Positions 55,222 to 64,000 of a stretch of DNA of 64,000 nt are shown here, in pieces; the first letter of the stretch is position 1, and every line of letters starts with the position of its first letter. A program made the translations under genes and the position numbers. Source of the DNA: Paenibacillus maysiensis (GTDB taxonomy: Bacteria > Bacillota > Bacilli > Paenibacillales > Paenibacillaceae); NCBI RefSeq assembly GCF_000520815.1, contig NZ_ASRY01000197.1, positions 1-64,000 on the forward strand, in the 5' to 3' direction. Below the pieces are notes generated by a model. It was not told the DNA's origin. It worked only from the letters and a program-made list of their open reading frames with translations, and made no database searches.

Positions 55222-56436
55222 TTGAAGGGAATGCGAAACGGGTTTCTACGTACACGTGTTTATTCATGGACAGCAGGAGTTGCCTTAGCGGCATGGGTCA
55301 TGGGTTTTAGCGCTGTTCCGTCTTATGCATCCGAGGTGTCCGAGGCGGCTGTGCCCAAGCAGGCTGAAATTGAAACAAGCGCGGCAATTGGAAGCTTTGA
55401 GGATGAAGGGAATCCACATAATTATATTCAGCCCGCAGCGAATGGTGGGTTTCTGGTACTGAACATCGAAGACAATACTGAGACAAGTGTGGCGCATGTC
55501 ACGTACGGCAAGCTGGACAGCTCGCTGGAGGGTGTGTGGAAACATGAGCTGGATCTGAATGTGCAGCCTGGTGCAAGCAGTAGGGGAGTCCAGCGGGAGA
55601 CGTCGGATGGTGGCTCGCTGCTGCTTATCGACTATACGAAGCCAGACGGGATACGGGAGTTACAGGCATCACGGTTAGATGAGGACGGGTATAGCGTGTG
55701 GTCCAAAACGTTACAAACGGATGGCTTGGCATCCCATGGACAGAACTCCCTTATAGGTTTGGAACCGCTTGCGGACGGCGGATTTCTTGTATCCTCTCTG
55801 GACCGGGCGGAACAAGCATTTACCGTACTCAAATACTCAGAAACTGGTGAGGAGCTGTGGAACCGAACGAAGGACGGGGTGACCTCGGGTTGGCTGGTTG
55901 GCAATCACGATGGATATTATGCACTTATGAACAGTCCGCATGGCCCGGTAGGAGTACAGACAGATGTTTACGGCCAGGAAATCCGTAACATTAATTTCGA
56001 TTTGGGCTCTGGTAAAGATATTGCAGAGGTACGGGAGTTGTCCGGTGGCCATATAGCCGTCACAGGGCTTAAAGGGAACAGCAAGCGTACACAGATTTTG
56101 AGCAACGGACTGCAATTGTTCGGTGATACAGATGATTATCCGGCTGACCGGGTATATCTGCCGGAGGAGCAGGTGTACGTTCGGTTTAGTGACCGATATG
56201 ATCCGCTGGGAGGCAGCACGAAGATGCATGGGATTACCATCACTGGCTTGAAAGGGAACGGTACGAAGGTTTGGGAAACCACTACCCATTACAAGGAAGA
56301 CAATTCCTTCGGCATCCGATATGACACGGGACTCATATACAAAATACCGACAGGCTATGCAGTGGTGACATCCACATCCGGCGGCGCTCATAAACCGGTA
56401 GTACTTGATTTTGCGAAAATATGGATACCGGAATAA
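55222..56436 (+). CDS. Secreted protein, probably beta-propeller-like, unknown function
   Basis: TTG 55222 with AAGGGAG nine bases upstream gives a 404-aa precursor; ATG 55231 is a less likely start. Residues 1-38 form a signal peptide (cleavage after SYASE-type motif). The mature part has repeating strand patterns such as NGGFLVLNIED, DGGSLLLIDYT, DGGFLVSSLD, DGYYALMNSP and GGHIAVTGLK at roughly 45-60-residue spacing, suggestive of a beta-propeller or PQQ/Kelch-like repeat fold. No catalytic motif is visible. It is monocistronic with a terminator overlapping its 3' end. Role unknown. Confidence 0.7.
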   Translation: MKGMRNGFLRTRVYSWTAGVALAAWVMGFSAVPSYASEVSEAAVPKQAEIETSAAIGSFEDEGNPHNYIQPAANGGFLVLNIEDNTETSVAHVTYGKLDSSLEGVWKHELDLNVQPGASSRGVQRETSDGGSLLLIDYTKPDGIRELQASRLDEDGYSVWSKTLQTDGLASHGQNSLIGLEPLADGGFLVSSLDRAEQAFTVLKYSETGEELWNRTKDGVTSGWLVGNHDGYYALMNSPHGPVGVQTDVYGQEIRNINFDLGSGKDIAEVRELSGGHIAVTGLKGNSKRTQILSNGLQLFGDTDDYPADRVYLPEEQVYVRFSDRYDPLGGSTKMHGITITGLKGNGTKVWETTTHYKEDNSFGIRYDTGLIYKIPTGYAVVTSTSGGAHKPVVLDFAKIWIPE

Positions 56437-56461
56437 TCTGAATAATCCGGTATCTTTTTTT
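56424..56461 (+). terminator. Terminator overlapping the stop of the secreted protein gene
   Basis: GATACCGG (56424-56431) pairs with CCGGTATC (56447-56454), followed by T7. The left arm is within the last codons. Confidence 0.85.
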
Positions 56462-56504
56462 GGAAGCGCAGAAGATGACCTTTTGCAGCCATGTTATGAC
56501 CACA

Positions 56505-56542
56505 AGAAAATAGCCTGCTTGTATGCGAGATACAAACAGGCT
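56505..56542 (-). terminator. Terminator of the sulfite/nitrite reductase gene
   Basis: AGCCTGTTTGTAT and ATACAAGCAGGCT (minus strand) pair with one mismatch, followed by ATTTTCTT. Confidence 0.8.
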
Positions 56543-56601
56543 GCCTTGGAAGGCCTATTAGGTTAAGAGAACACATGATAGAAGAGCCTTACTTACAAAC
56601 C

Positions 56602-58227
56602 TCAGGAAGCAGCGGTGCTGGCCTGCAAAATAGCAGACAGCTTTTCCTGAAAAGTCGGAATGCCTACCCGATGTACATACGCATAAAAGGTTTCGTCGGC
56701 ATTTCGATTTTCTTTGTAAAACAGAATCAGTTCGGCCAACACAGGGCCAACCTGATCACCACGTACGCGACCTTTGAGCGCTTTACTGAACTGGGCACCC
56801 GGTCCGAGCGCTCCGCCGACAGCAATGTCGAACGCGTCGACCATGCCTTCGGGTGTCTTAATAAGCGAGCCTTGCAGACCGATGTCTGCAATATGCTTGT
56901 GTCCGCAGGAATTCGGGCAACCGATGAAATGAATGCGCACTTTTTCGTCCAGCTCTACGTGCTGATCCAAATACTCGGCAACATCAACCGCCCGCTTTTT
57001 AGTCTCCACAATCGCCAGATTGCAGAATTCATTCCCGGTGCATGAAACGGTACGGCTCATAAAATGCTTGGGCTGTGGCGTCAGGCGTTGCAGCACAGGA
57101 GCCTGTAGTAATTCATCCACCTGATTGTCCGGCACGCCGCTCAGCAAAATATTTTGTGACATGGTGGTACGAATCTGTCCATCACCGTAGCGGTCAGCCA
57201 GGTCGGCCAGCTCGTGCAGTTCGTCAGCATCCAGACGGCCGACTGGCACGTTCAGACCGACATAGTTTAGACCCTGCTGCGCTTGTGGATGCACACCGTC
57301 AAAGTAGGCTGCTTGCCAGCCGATCGTTTTATCCTCGCCCCGGCCGGGCATTTCGCCGATATACTCCGTGAGCTTGGCTAAAAACTTTTCCGGGCCCCAA
57401 TCGGCGATGAGAAATTTTAAGCGGGCATGATGTCGTTTTTCCCGATAGCCGTAATCCCGGAAAATGGTGGTGACTGCAATGGAAACCTTCAAAACTTCAT
57501 CAGGACGGACAAACAGGTCCAGCGATTGCGCCAAATGCGACTTGGCGGATAAGCCCCCACCGACCATCACATGGAAGCCGATGACTTCTTCCCCGTCGAT
57601 TACTTTAGTGGCTGGCGTAAAGGACAAATCGTTAATTTCAGCCTGCGCATTATTGTACGTGTTACCGGAGATGGACATTTTGTATTTACGCGGCAGATTG
57701 GAGAAGTCCCGATTTAACACGAAAAAACGGTTGACTTCATCCACAATGTCCTTGGTGTCGACCAATTCATTCGGATCAATGCCTGCCAACGGATTGCCAA
57801 CAATCGTACGCGGGCAGTCGCCACAGGCTTCAAAGGAGTACAAATCAACTTTTTCCAGCCGCTCAAAAATATCGGGTAAATCTTGAACCGTCAGCCAGTG
57901 AAGCTGAATAGCCTGACGGGTGGTGACATCAACGAGACTGCGTCCGTACAGTGTGGATATGTCCGCCAATGCATGTGCCTGCGCTGATGTCATGATACCT
58001 GTAGGAATACGGATGCGCATCATAAAATGACCGTCCTTGGGCTTTTGCTGATACACTCCGGCCCATTTGAAACGATCCATATCGTCCGCAGTGATCGAAT
58101 CGAAGCCTTCGCTCGCATAGCTTTCGATAATGGTGCGTATGACGTCAAGGCCGTCCTTTTCCAGCTTGGCAAATTCGAATTTGTTCAGTTTATCGGGATG
58201 AGCGGTCCAGATTGGTTCGTAAGCCAT
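56602..58227 (-). CDS. Siroheme ferredoxin-type nitrite/sulfite reductase
   Basis: The 541-aa enzyme performs a six-electron reduction of nitrite to ammonia or sulfite to sulfide, using siroheme coupled to a [4Fe-4S] cluster. The cluster ligands appear as C-x5-C in CTGNEFC and C-x3-C in GCPNSCGHKHIADIG. Two ferredoxin-like repeats are seen: FMMRIRIPTGIMTSAQ (about 68-83) in the first half, and GLNYVGLNVPVGRL (about 320) in the second. Length and motifs fit the one-subunit assimilatory type. Distinguishing nitrite from sulfite is not possible from these motifs; no flavoprotein or siroheme synthase gene is beside it. AAGGAGG precedes ATG 58227 on the minus strand. Confidence 0.88.
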   Translation of the reverse strand: MAYEPIWTAHPDKLNKFEFAKLEKDGLDVIRTIIESYASEGFDSITADDMDRFKWAGVYQQKPKDGHFMMRIRIPTGIMTSAQAHALADISTLYGRSLVDVTTRQAIQLHWLTVQDLPDIFERLEKVDLYSFEACGDCPRTIVGNPLAGIDPNELVDTKDIVDEVNRFFVLNRDFSNLPRKYKMSISGNTYNNAQAEINDLSFTPATKVIDGEEVIGFHVMVGGGLSAKSHLAQSLDLFVRPDEVLKVSIAVTTIFRDYGYREKRHHARLKFLIADWGPEKFLAKLTEYIGEMPGRGEDKTIGWQAAYFDGVHPQAQQGLNYVGLNVPVGRLDADELHELADLADRYGDGQIRTTMSQNILLSGVPDNQVDELLQAPVLQRLTPQPKHFMSRTVSCTGNEFCNLAIVETKKRAVDVAEYLDQHVELDEKVRIHFIGCPNSCGHKHIADIGLQGSLIKTPEGMVDAFDIAVGGALGPGAQFSKALKGRVRGDQVGPVLAELILFYKENRNADETFYAYVHRVGIPTFQEKLSAILQASTAAS

Positions 58228-58567
58228 CCATTTGCCTCCTTCATAAGCATTGTTTGCAGGGATTCAAGATTATACTTTTATTTCCGACAATAGAACTAAG
58301 ATATAATGTGATGGTATCATAGTTGGAAGTGCCCGTAAACGAAGGAATGGCCCAAACGCTATAACGATTATTTATCGTTTTTGCTTATTTTCTTGATATA
58401 AGGATTTGGTAATTTTATAGTATAAATGACATGAGGGGTCATGTAAGCGGCAAACATAGCTTTTAAAAAAAAGATAGGGCTTAAAGCGATTGTATGCGTG
58501 TCTCCTCTATGGTAGATTTGGACTAACTGATAGAACAGGGTCATGTTAGAGAGGAAAAGGTGAAACT
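58228..58567. other. Divergent intergenic region, reductase / HtrA-like protease
   Basis: This 340-base region carries promoters for both directions. Rightward, a TTGATA (58393) and TATAGT (58416) pair is recognisable. A hairpin AACGAT/ATCGTT followed by TTTTT (58363-58384) sits upstream of it and may terminate leader or antisense transcription. No riboswitch or gene was recognised. Confidence 0.4.
58393..58421 (+). promoter_or_regulatory. Promoter of the HtrA-like gene
   Basis: TTGATA (58393-58398), a 17-bp spacer and TATAGT (58416-58421), giving a leader of about 140 nt. Confidence 0.6.
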
Positions 58568-59809
58568 ATGCGTAAGATGGGGAAAAGGGCTGTCATACTG
58601 GCTTTGAGCAGCGCTTTGTGTGTTTCTGGAACAGCAGGTGCAGCCAGCAGTGGAACTGCTTTGAAAACAAAGGTCATTAACGGCGGGGTCTATGTCAACG
58701 TAGGCGATGTGAATAAAGCATTAGGAACCAGCGGCGCGTATAACAGCGCAAATGGTACATATACGTTATCGGCCGATCGTGTGCCGCAGGTGGTTAAAAA
58801 TGTATCTCCCTCTGTGGTAGGCATCATCGGCCGCTCAGCAACGGGACAAACCGTGGCAGGCGGAGATCGGTACAATCTTGCTCACGGTACGGGGGTTATT
58901 ATTCGGACAAATGGATGGATTGTCACGAATGCACATGTCATTGAAGGATTAAATGATGCTGTGGTCGTGACCTCGGACGGTAAATCTTACAGTATTACAG
59001 ATAGCTACAGTGATCCGGTCAGTGACCTGGCATTGGTTAAAATCAAAGCAAGCGGCCTTAAACCTGCTACCTTAGCGGGCTCGCCGAATAATCTTCAGGT
59101 GGGAGAGCAGGTAGTGGCTATCGGTACGCCTATCTCTTTTTCCCTGCGTAATTCGGCAACTTCGGGTGTTGTCAGCGGATTGAACCGTGGCGTCAACGCT
59201 GCCTATCGACTTATCCAAAGCGATACCGCGATCAATCCTGGTAACAGTGGCGGTCCGCTCGTAAACCTCAAAGGAGAGGTAATCGGGATCAATACGATGA
59301 AATTTTCGGCTGTCGGTATTGAAAATATGGGCTTTTCGATTCCTTCGGATACGGTGAAGTATGTCATTGCTCAATTTTTTAAGTATGGTGAGGTTCGGCG
59401 TGCCAGTCTTGGTCTAGGATTGGAAGAGAGCTGGTCGGCGATTGTGGGGCTGCCTACGGAGGACCCTTTGAAAGTCACAAAAATTACTTCGGCTAGTGCT
59501 GTTCAGGCCAAAATCAAGGAAGGCGACGAGTTGTATAGCATAAACGGCAAGCGTGTGGCTTCCGCTATCGATGTCAACGAGTTGCTTAAAAGCTATCAGC
59601 CTGGGCAGACGGTGAGCTTGCTCATGCAGACGGACGGCGATATTGTAAAACGCAAGTTGGTACTGTCACAGGATAATGGTGAAATCTATGAATCTATTCA
59701 GGCCGGAGAGGATGCCGGGGACTCGGATGAGTCGGCTGGTGATGGCAATGTAGTGCCTTCCAAGGAAGCATCTAAGTCAGTCCAAGAGGCAGCCGCTACA
59801 GGGAAGTAA
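58568..59809 (+). CDS. Secreted HtrA-like serine protease with PDZ domain
   Basis: The 413-aa precursor has a signal peptide (residues 1-26), a short N-terminal segment resembling part of a copper-amine-oxidase-like stalk domain (about 33-70), a trypsin-like S1C protease with the full triad His123 (TNAHVIEG), Asp153 (DPVSDLALV) and Ser227 (NPGNSGGPL), a C-terminal PDZ-like domain (about 290-370, KIKEGDELYSINGKRV) and an acidic Ser/Asp tail. Unlike typical Bacillus HtrA it has a signal peptide rather than a retained N-terminal anchor with cytosolic part. It is likely an extracytoplasmic quality-control protease. GAGGAAAAGGTG precedes ATG 58568. The stalk protein follows 48 bases later. Confidence 0.88.
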   Translation: MRKMGKRAVILALSSALCVSGTAGAASSGTALKTKVINGGVYVNVGDVNKALGTSGAYNSANGTYTLSADRVPQVVKNVSPSVVGIIGRSATGQTVAGGDRYNLAHGTGVIIRTNGWIVTNAHVIEGLNDAVVVTSDGKSYSITDSYSDPVSDLALVKIKASGLKPATLAGSPNNLQVGEQVVAIGTPISFSLRNSATSGVVSGLNRGVNAAYRLIQSDTAINPGNSGGPLVNLKGEVIGINTMKFSAVGIENMGFSIPSDTVKYVIAQFFKYGEVRRASLGLGLEESWSAIVGLPTEDPLKVTKITSASAVQAKIKEGDELYSINGKRVASAIDVNELLKSYQPGQTVSLLMQTDGDIVKRKLVLSQDNGEIYESIQAGEDAGDSDESAGDGNVVPSKEASKSVQEAAATGK

Positions 59810-59857
59810 ATGAAAACGGATCGTTATGATATCAAATATAGCTAGAGGGAGATTACT

Positions 59858-61771
59858 GTGAAGCATATTCAAAGAAAAATGATGTATAAGCTGGGAGCTG
59901 GCGCGGTTGCATTGTCCGTTCTGCTATCTGCTTTGCCAGCAGTGGCGGCGGACAGCGATAAACCGATCTTGGAGCTACGTCTGCAAGGCGGCAGCAACAC
60001 AGCCATCGTGAACGGTCAGAATGCCAATATTGCAAAACCCTATTCAAAAAGCGGTGCGTTGATGGTTCCGGCTGGTGTGTTCAAAAAAGCATTTAACAGC
60101 AAAATTCGGCTGGCCGAAGATAATGTGGTCAAAATTAGCAGCGGTGCTCGCATCGTATCGCTGACCATCGGTAGCCGTACTGCCTGGATGGGCGGTCATA
60201 AGGTAACGCTCCCCGCTCCACCGGAAATGTCATCAGGTGTCCTGATGGTTCCGCTGCGTCAAGTAGCAGAAGGCCTCGGAGGCAAGCTGGAGAAGAATGG
60301 TGCGGGCATTGTCATTCGGATGGAGGCGCAAGAAGAGGCAGGCACGGTAGCTGAAGAGACGCCGAGCATTGATAACGATGAGGGCAAGACGCAGATCGGG
60401 AACAGCTACTACGATTGGTCCATGAACTATCCAACAGGGCTGGTCATCGGTCAGGGTGGCGGGGATGAGAGCATTTCCACATTTATGGACGAGAATAGTG
60501 CGTATTATATGGAAGTGCATACAGCCCCACAGCCGGTCCCGTTGAATGCGGACGATTTGCTTCAACAACTGGTGCAAGCCGCCAAGGAGACGGGAGAAAT
60601 CGTTATAGATCGAAAATCCTTCCCGAAATCAAAGGTACCTTATGCGCGTGTCATTACGAAGGACGGAGACGGCGTGCTGTGGGAAAACCGTCAGTATTAT
60701 GACAACGGAAGATTGTATGTGATTTATTTTTCCGATGCCAAAGCAACGAACTATAAGGATCTCGCACAGTATGCGGGTCTGTTAAATTCCTTCAAGACCT
60801 CCTTCAATGCACAGGATAAAAGCATTAAAGACCTGTCGACCGTCGTAGGGGGAACACGTGAGGCTGGAAACCCGGACTATGGTGTGTCGCTTAGCATACC
60901 GGCAGGTTGGAAAATGGACGATCAGCGGATGCAGTACGAAAGCAATGATGGATCGAGTTTCCGCTTGAACGTGACTTCAGCTCCTGCTGATGCCACGTTG
61001 GAGAACTGGAGCCAACAGCTGCAAAAGTGGCTGAGTGATTCATTTGTATCTACAGCTTATGAGTCCCAGAAGACCTATCCACTTGAGGTTGCGGGGGTTA
61101 AGGGGCTGGTTCAGGAGTATCGATACAACTTTGGCGATGGATGGGTTAAGGAATACAATGTGCTGATTCAGCAAAATGGATACCGCTATCTGGCTGAATA
61201 CGCTGTGCCGGAAAAAGTGAGCAAAGGGAATGATCAGTTCAATGCGCTCATTTCCTCGCTTCAAATCGATTTCCAAACCGTAGCGAGCAACTTCGGACAA
61301 CTGGAAGAGGACGACTATCTGGCAGACAAAACGAAAACGGTCAAAAAGACTTCCAAAGCCTATGCGTACACGGTGAATATTCCACGATACTGGACAGCGA
61401 TCAGCGACCAATTTGAATTGGGTGATGTGGAATACCAGTTTACTGGAGGACGCTTCTCTATCAAGGTTGACAATGACCAATCGTTCGAGTTAACGGTATC
61501 CCAGCTCAAGGACTTTTACGATAAGCAGGGTAAAAGCTACAAAAACCTCAAGGTTGAAGAGGTTAAGGACGTGACGTTCGCCGGGGTTCCGGCAGCTTCC
61601 TTTACATTCCACCGTGTGGAAGAAGGCATTGGCTATACAGGCCGCCAAATTGTTCTGGAGCGTGACGGAAAAACGTATACCGTGGCAACGACGCTGAATG
61701 ACGCGAACAATACGGCTGTGCAGTCTACTGCACTGGATTCGACGCTGAATTCGTTTAATTTTGTGAAGTAG
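59858..61771 (+). CDS. Secreted stalk-domain protein with PsbP-like repeats
   Basis: A GTG start at 59858 with AGAGGGAG upstream gives 637 aa. A signal peptide (residues 1-31) precedes a copper-amine-oxidase N-terminal-like stalk domain (about 35-150: ELRLQGGSNTAIVNGQ, PAGVFKKAF, SSGVLMVPLRQVAEGLGGKL), a common Paenibacillus/Clostridia surface module not implying amine oxidase activity. Three similar ~140-residue units follow, each starting with a Y-x-[VW]-[SN]-[ML]-x-[IY]-P-x-x-W/G pattern and ending with a LN/SSF-type motif, resembling PsbP/DUF1795 folds. It is probably co-transcribed with the HtrA-like protease and may be its partner or substrate, which is inference. Confidence 0.78.
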   Translation: MKHIQRKMMYKLGAGAVALSVLLSALPAVAADSDKPILELRLQGGSNTAIVNGQNANIAKPYSKSGALMVPAGVFKKAFNSKIRLAEDNVVKISSGARIVSLTIGSRTAWMGGHKVTLPAPPEMSSGVLMVPLRQVAEGLGGKLEKNGAGIVIRMEAQEEAGTVAEETPSIDNDEGKTQIGNSYYDWSMNYPTGLVIGQGGGDESISTFMDENSAYYMEVHTAPQPVPLNADDLLQQLVQAAKETGEIVIDRKSFPKSKVPYARVITKDGDGVLWENRQYYDNGRLYVIYFSDAKATNYKDLAQYAGLLNSFKTSFNAQDKSIKDLSTVVGGTREAGNPDYGVSLSIPAGWKMDDQRMQYESNDGSSFRLNVTSAPADATLENWSQQLQKWLSDSFVSTAYESQKTYPLEVAGVKGLVQEYRYNFGDGWVKEYNVLIQQNGYRYLAEYAVPEKVSKGNDQFNALISSLQIDFQTVASNFGQLEEDDYLADKTKTVKKTSKAYAYTVNIPRYWTAISDQFELGDVEYQFTGGRFSIKVDNDQSFELTVSQLKDFYDKQGKSYKNLKVEEVKDVTFAGVPAASFTFHRVEEGIGYTGRQIVLERDGKTYTVATTLNDANNTAVQSTALDSTLNSFNFVK

Positions 61772-61800
61772 AGGGTGTAGGGAAAGGATTAGCGAGTTAT

Positions 61801-61975
61801 GGTGGGGAGGGGCGCTACGCGCGCCATTTGATCCTGCGATCGCTGTTGACCCGGGATTCTTGGATTGTATAAGGGATTGAATAGTAAGAATCCCGGGTCA
61901 AAGGCGAACGCTAACGCTTCTACGGATTCAAATGGCTTGCTCCGCTGGCACCCGCCGTAAGATCGCCAATCTTTT
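61801..61975. repeat. Palindromic interspersed repeat, copy B
   Basis: In reverse orientation to copy A (7201-7362), this element has the same arms, for example CAAAGGCGAACGCT and GCTTCT and GATTCAAAT. Its inner stem is TTGACCCGGGATTCTT (61846-61861) pairing perfectly over 16 bp with AAGAATCCCGGGTCAA (61886-61901), around a 24-base loop. Only the outer TTG/CAA of the 16-bp stem agrees with copy A; the inner 13 bases are unrelated yet still self-complementary. It lies between the stalk-protein gene and the U32 gene. Confidence 0.8.
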
Positions 61976-62350
61976 TAAAGAGTGAGTGAGGTAGGAAGGT
62001 CAAAGGCTGTTCAAGCATCTCCCAAGCATCTCCAATGTACCGTTTGACGGGATTGGGGGTGTTTTTTATTTTTAGTATGATATTTTTGTAAGGAATCGCT
62101 TGGAAAGTGTAGAAGCTTGGGGCGCAGTCTGGTACACTAGATTAGTTACAAGATAAGAATGATTATGCCGCAATGTTTGTCATGCGGATTTTTTGAGTTG
62201 GATGTCAATGATCCCGTGAGCCTATGGTTCAGAGTAGGGATGATCGGATAGGATGATAGTTCATAGGATTTTAAAATAAGCAGCATCGCTGCTCTGGAAA
62301 ATAACGCTTTACCAAAGAATAATAAGTTATTTCTCAGTCTAGGGAGGACA
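61976..62350. other. Intergenic region before the U32 gene
   Basis: After the repeat comes a terminator (62027-62067), then about 280 bases of AT-rich leader with no gene or recognised riboswitch. A TACACT at 62132 is a possible -10 without a good -35. Confidence 0.35.
62027..62067 (+). terminator. Terminator upstream of the U32 gene
   Basis: CATCTCCAAT pairs with ATTGGGGGTG (two G-T pairs) around a 15-base loop, then TTTTTT. Confidence 0.75.
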
Positions 62351-64000
62351 ATGATGAAATCAGCAGTACGAAGAGAAGATGTCGAGCTTCTGGCACCAGC
62401 CGGTGACTGGGATTGTATGCGTGCGGCGGTAGCGAATGGAGCCGATGCGATCTTTTTCGGAGTGGAAAAGTTCAACGCACGGGCGCGGGCGAACAATTTC
62501 CGTATGGATGAGCTGCCTGAAATTATGGCGTTTTTGCATAGCTATGGGGTTAAAGGCTTCTTGACATTCAATATATTGGTGTTTGAAAACGAGCTGGAGG
62601 ATGCCAAGGAACTGGTCGATGCCTGCGTGGATGCAGGTGTGGACGCGTTGCTTGCACAGGATATGGGCTTGGTGAAAATGATCCGCGATATTTCGCCGGA
62701 TTTTCCGATCCATGGCTCTACCCAGATGACGATTACCTCGCCGGAGGCGGTAGAGTTTACGAAACCGTACAACATTGAGCGGGTCGTGCTCGGACGTGAA
62801 AATAACTTAAAACAGATTCAAAAAATAGGTGAGCAAGCGAGACTTCCGATGGAAGTATTCGTGCATGGCGCGTTATGTGTATCTTACTCGGGTCAATGCT
62901 TGACTTCTGAAATGTGGGGCGGGCGCTCTGCGAACCGTGGCGAATGCGCACAGGCATGCCGTTTGCCTTACGATCTGATGGTGGATGGCGAGCAAAAGCC
63001 GATGGCCGACGTGACGTATCTACTGTCACCTAAGGATTTGGCTGCCATTGATCTGCTGCCGGAGTTGATTGGCGCGGGCGTCATCTCTTTTAAAATCGAA
63101 GGACGACTGAAAACGCCTGAATATGTAGCCAACGTGGTCAGCAAGTACCGTAAGGCGATTGATAAGTATTTTGAAGGTGACACTTCCAAGACCAGCAAAG
63201 AAGATATCCGCGAGCTTCAGCAAAGCTTTTCACGCGGCTTTACGCACGGGTTTCTGGAAGGAACGAATAACAAGAAGCTGGTTGACGGTACGTTCCCGAA
63301 AAGCCGGGGTGTTTATCTGGGTCGGGTGGAACAAATCCTTCGTGACGGCGTAGTATGCCGTATTGATGCGCCGCTGAAGCGTGGCGACGGCATTGTATTC
63401 GATGCAGGAGATCCTACGCAAAAAGAAGAAGGCGGACGCGTATACGATATCCGTCGCAAGGGTGTAAAGATCGAAGGCGAAGCCGGAGAAGGCTGGATCA
63501 TCGACATCGTAGCGGGACGCAACGATGTGGATCTGCGCCGTGTACATGTCGGCGACCGCATTTGGAAGACCAACGACCCGGCGCTGGACAAGCGTCTGCG
63601 CCAGACGTACGAGACCGACAAGCCGTACCGTGTCTTTCCGGTACATGTGCGTGTCAGCGGCTCTCCAGGGCAGCCGCTGACGACCTGGTGGACCGATGTG
63701 CAGAAAGGCACGACGGTCCGCGTGGATTCCGAGCTGGAACTTGAAATCGCCCAGAAGCGTCCAATGACGCGCGAACTGCTCGAGGAGCAGTTCGGCCGAC
63801 TGGGCGGAACGGTGTTCCAGCTGGAAGAACTGGACGTCCACCTGCATGGGGACGTCATCGTGCCGATGCGCGAGCTGAACAGCATCCGCCGTCAGGCGGT
63901 GGAATTGCTCGCGGGCGAGCGCCCCAAACCGCCCGTGTACACGAAGCGGGCGGTAGAGGTGTATGGCGATGCATCGGTTCCCGCATCGCCAGTGGCACGC
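62351..64000 (+). CDS. Peptidase U32 family protein (RlhA-like, 3' end outside window)
   Basis: ATG 62351 after GGGAGGAC opens a frame that runs to the window end (550 codons visible). The start ELLAPAGDWDCMRAAVANGADAIFFG (residues about 12-37) and the conserved EVFVHGALCVSYSGQCLTS..RSANRGECAQACR block (about 171-211) define the U32 family; its cysteines probably bind a metal or iron-sulfur centre. The C-terminal part (about 330 onward) fits the DUF3656 collagenase-like extension seen in E. coli RlhA, which hydroxylates 23S rRNA C2501. Other U32 proteins were described as collagenases. Function here is probably RNA hydroxylation, but this is by family resemblance only. Confidence 0.85.
   Translation, partial: MMKSAVRREDVELLAPAGDWDCMRAAVANGADAIFFGVEKFNARARANNFRMDELPEIMAFLHSYGVKGFLTFNILVFENELEDAKELVDACVDAGVDALLAQDMGLVKMIRDISPDFPIHGSTQMTITSPEAVEFTKPYNIERVVLGRENNLKQIQKIGEQARLPMEVFVHGALCVSYSGQCLTSEMWGGRSANRGECAQACRLPYDLMVDGEQKPMADVTYLLSPKDLAAIDLLPELIGAGVISFKIEGRLKTPEYVANVVSKYRKAIDKYFEGDTSKTSKEDIRELQQSFSRGFTHGFLEGTNNKKLVDGTFPKSRGVYLGRVEQILRDGVVCRIDAPLKRGDGIVFDAGDPTQKEEGGRVYDIRRKGVKIEGEAGEGWIIDIVAGRNDVDLRRVHVGDRIWKTNDPALDKRLRQTYETDKPYRVFPVHVRVSGSPGQPLTTWWTDVQKGTTVRVDSELELEIAQKRPMTRELLEEQFGRLGGTVFQLEELDVHLHGDVIVPMRELNSIRRQAVELLAGERPKPPVYTKRAVEVYGDASVPASPVAR

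Noticed and set aside
56575-57886. Plus-strand frames opposite the sulfite/nitrite reductase
   Set aside because: They are antisense to a clear siroheme enzyme with intact motifs.

Overview
The window comes from a Gram-positive, endospore-forming soil bacterium, almost certainly Paenibacillus of the P. polymyxa group. The hpf-secA-prfB-yvjA and ftsE-ftsX-ctpB-minJ blocks and uvrB-uvrA are a Bacillales backbone. SLH, VanW and copper-amine-oxidase-like stalk proteins, a Cel44C-Man26A type hemicellulase, a Spo0E-like phosphatase and a peptide quorum-sensing receptor with its pro-peptide are typical of Paenibacillus. Coding density is high, with strong AGGAGG-type ribosome binding sites, many TTG/GTG starts and clear U-tract terminators. 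I see no tRNA, rRNA, CRISPR array, insertion sequence or phage genes.

Layout. 1-2.8 kb: the 5' part of a secreted protein (minus strand), a broken GNAT acetyltransferase and a secreted protein with a PPC-like domain. 2.8-9.6 kb: cold-shock protein, hpf, secA, prfB (with its programmed frameshift) and a YitT-family membrane protein. 9.7-18.4 kb: the arginine operon argC-J-B-D-F-G-H behind one promoter with an ARG-box-like operator. 18.8-26.3 kb: a six-gene surface-glycan cluster led by a glycosyltransferase carrying tandem MshEN (c-di-GMP-binding type) domains, followed by GtrB-like, GtrA-like and two paralogous GT-C-like proteins. 26.3-30.2 kb: esterase, SLH protein and VanW/G5 protein. 30.3-36.5 kb: ftsE, ftsX, a coiled-coil M23 hydrolase, ctpB and minJ. 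36.6-39.8 kb: a methyltransferase, an ECF sigma/anti-sigma pair and an unknown protein. 39.9-44.4 kb: the relic of a GH48-CBM3 cellulase beside an intact GH44-GH26 enzyme. 44.8-47.8 kb: a signalling island with a small membrane protein, an XRE regulator, an AloR/AimR-like receptor overlapping a 33-codon pro-peptide gene, and a Spo0E-like phosphatase. 48-49.6 kb: motA/motB-type stator genes. 49.6-54.8 kb: uvrB (LexA-box-like operator) and uvrA. 55-64 kb: secreted protein, siroheme nitrite/sulfite reductase, HtrA-like protease, stalk protein and a partial U32 peptidase.

How the parts fit. Hpf-SecA-PrfB-YvjA and FtsEX-CtpB-MinJ keep the order I recall from the Bacillus subtilis chromosome, but here arginine, glycan and cell-surface genes lie between them. 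FtsEX followed directly by a coiled-coil LytM protein suggests a transporter-hydrolase pair for cell separation.

Most interesting observations: (i) a complete receptor/pro-peptide quorum-sensing module (45.7-47.4 kb) with a 12-bp inverted repeat flanking the receptor promoter and a Spo0E phosphatase next door; (ii) a palindromic interspersed repeat present in two full copies (7.2 and 61.8 kb) whose arms are conserved while the central 13-bp stem differs completely yet stays perfectly self-complementary, plus one possible half copy; (iii) an apparently c-di-GMP-responsive glycan cluster; (iv) a decayed GH48 cellulase whose terminator sits just upstream of cel44C-man26A; (v) a SecA lacking the usual C-terminal zinc motif.
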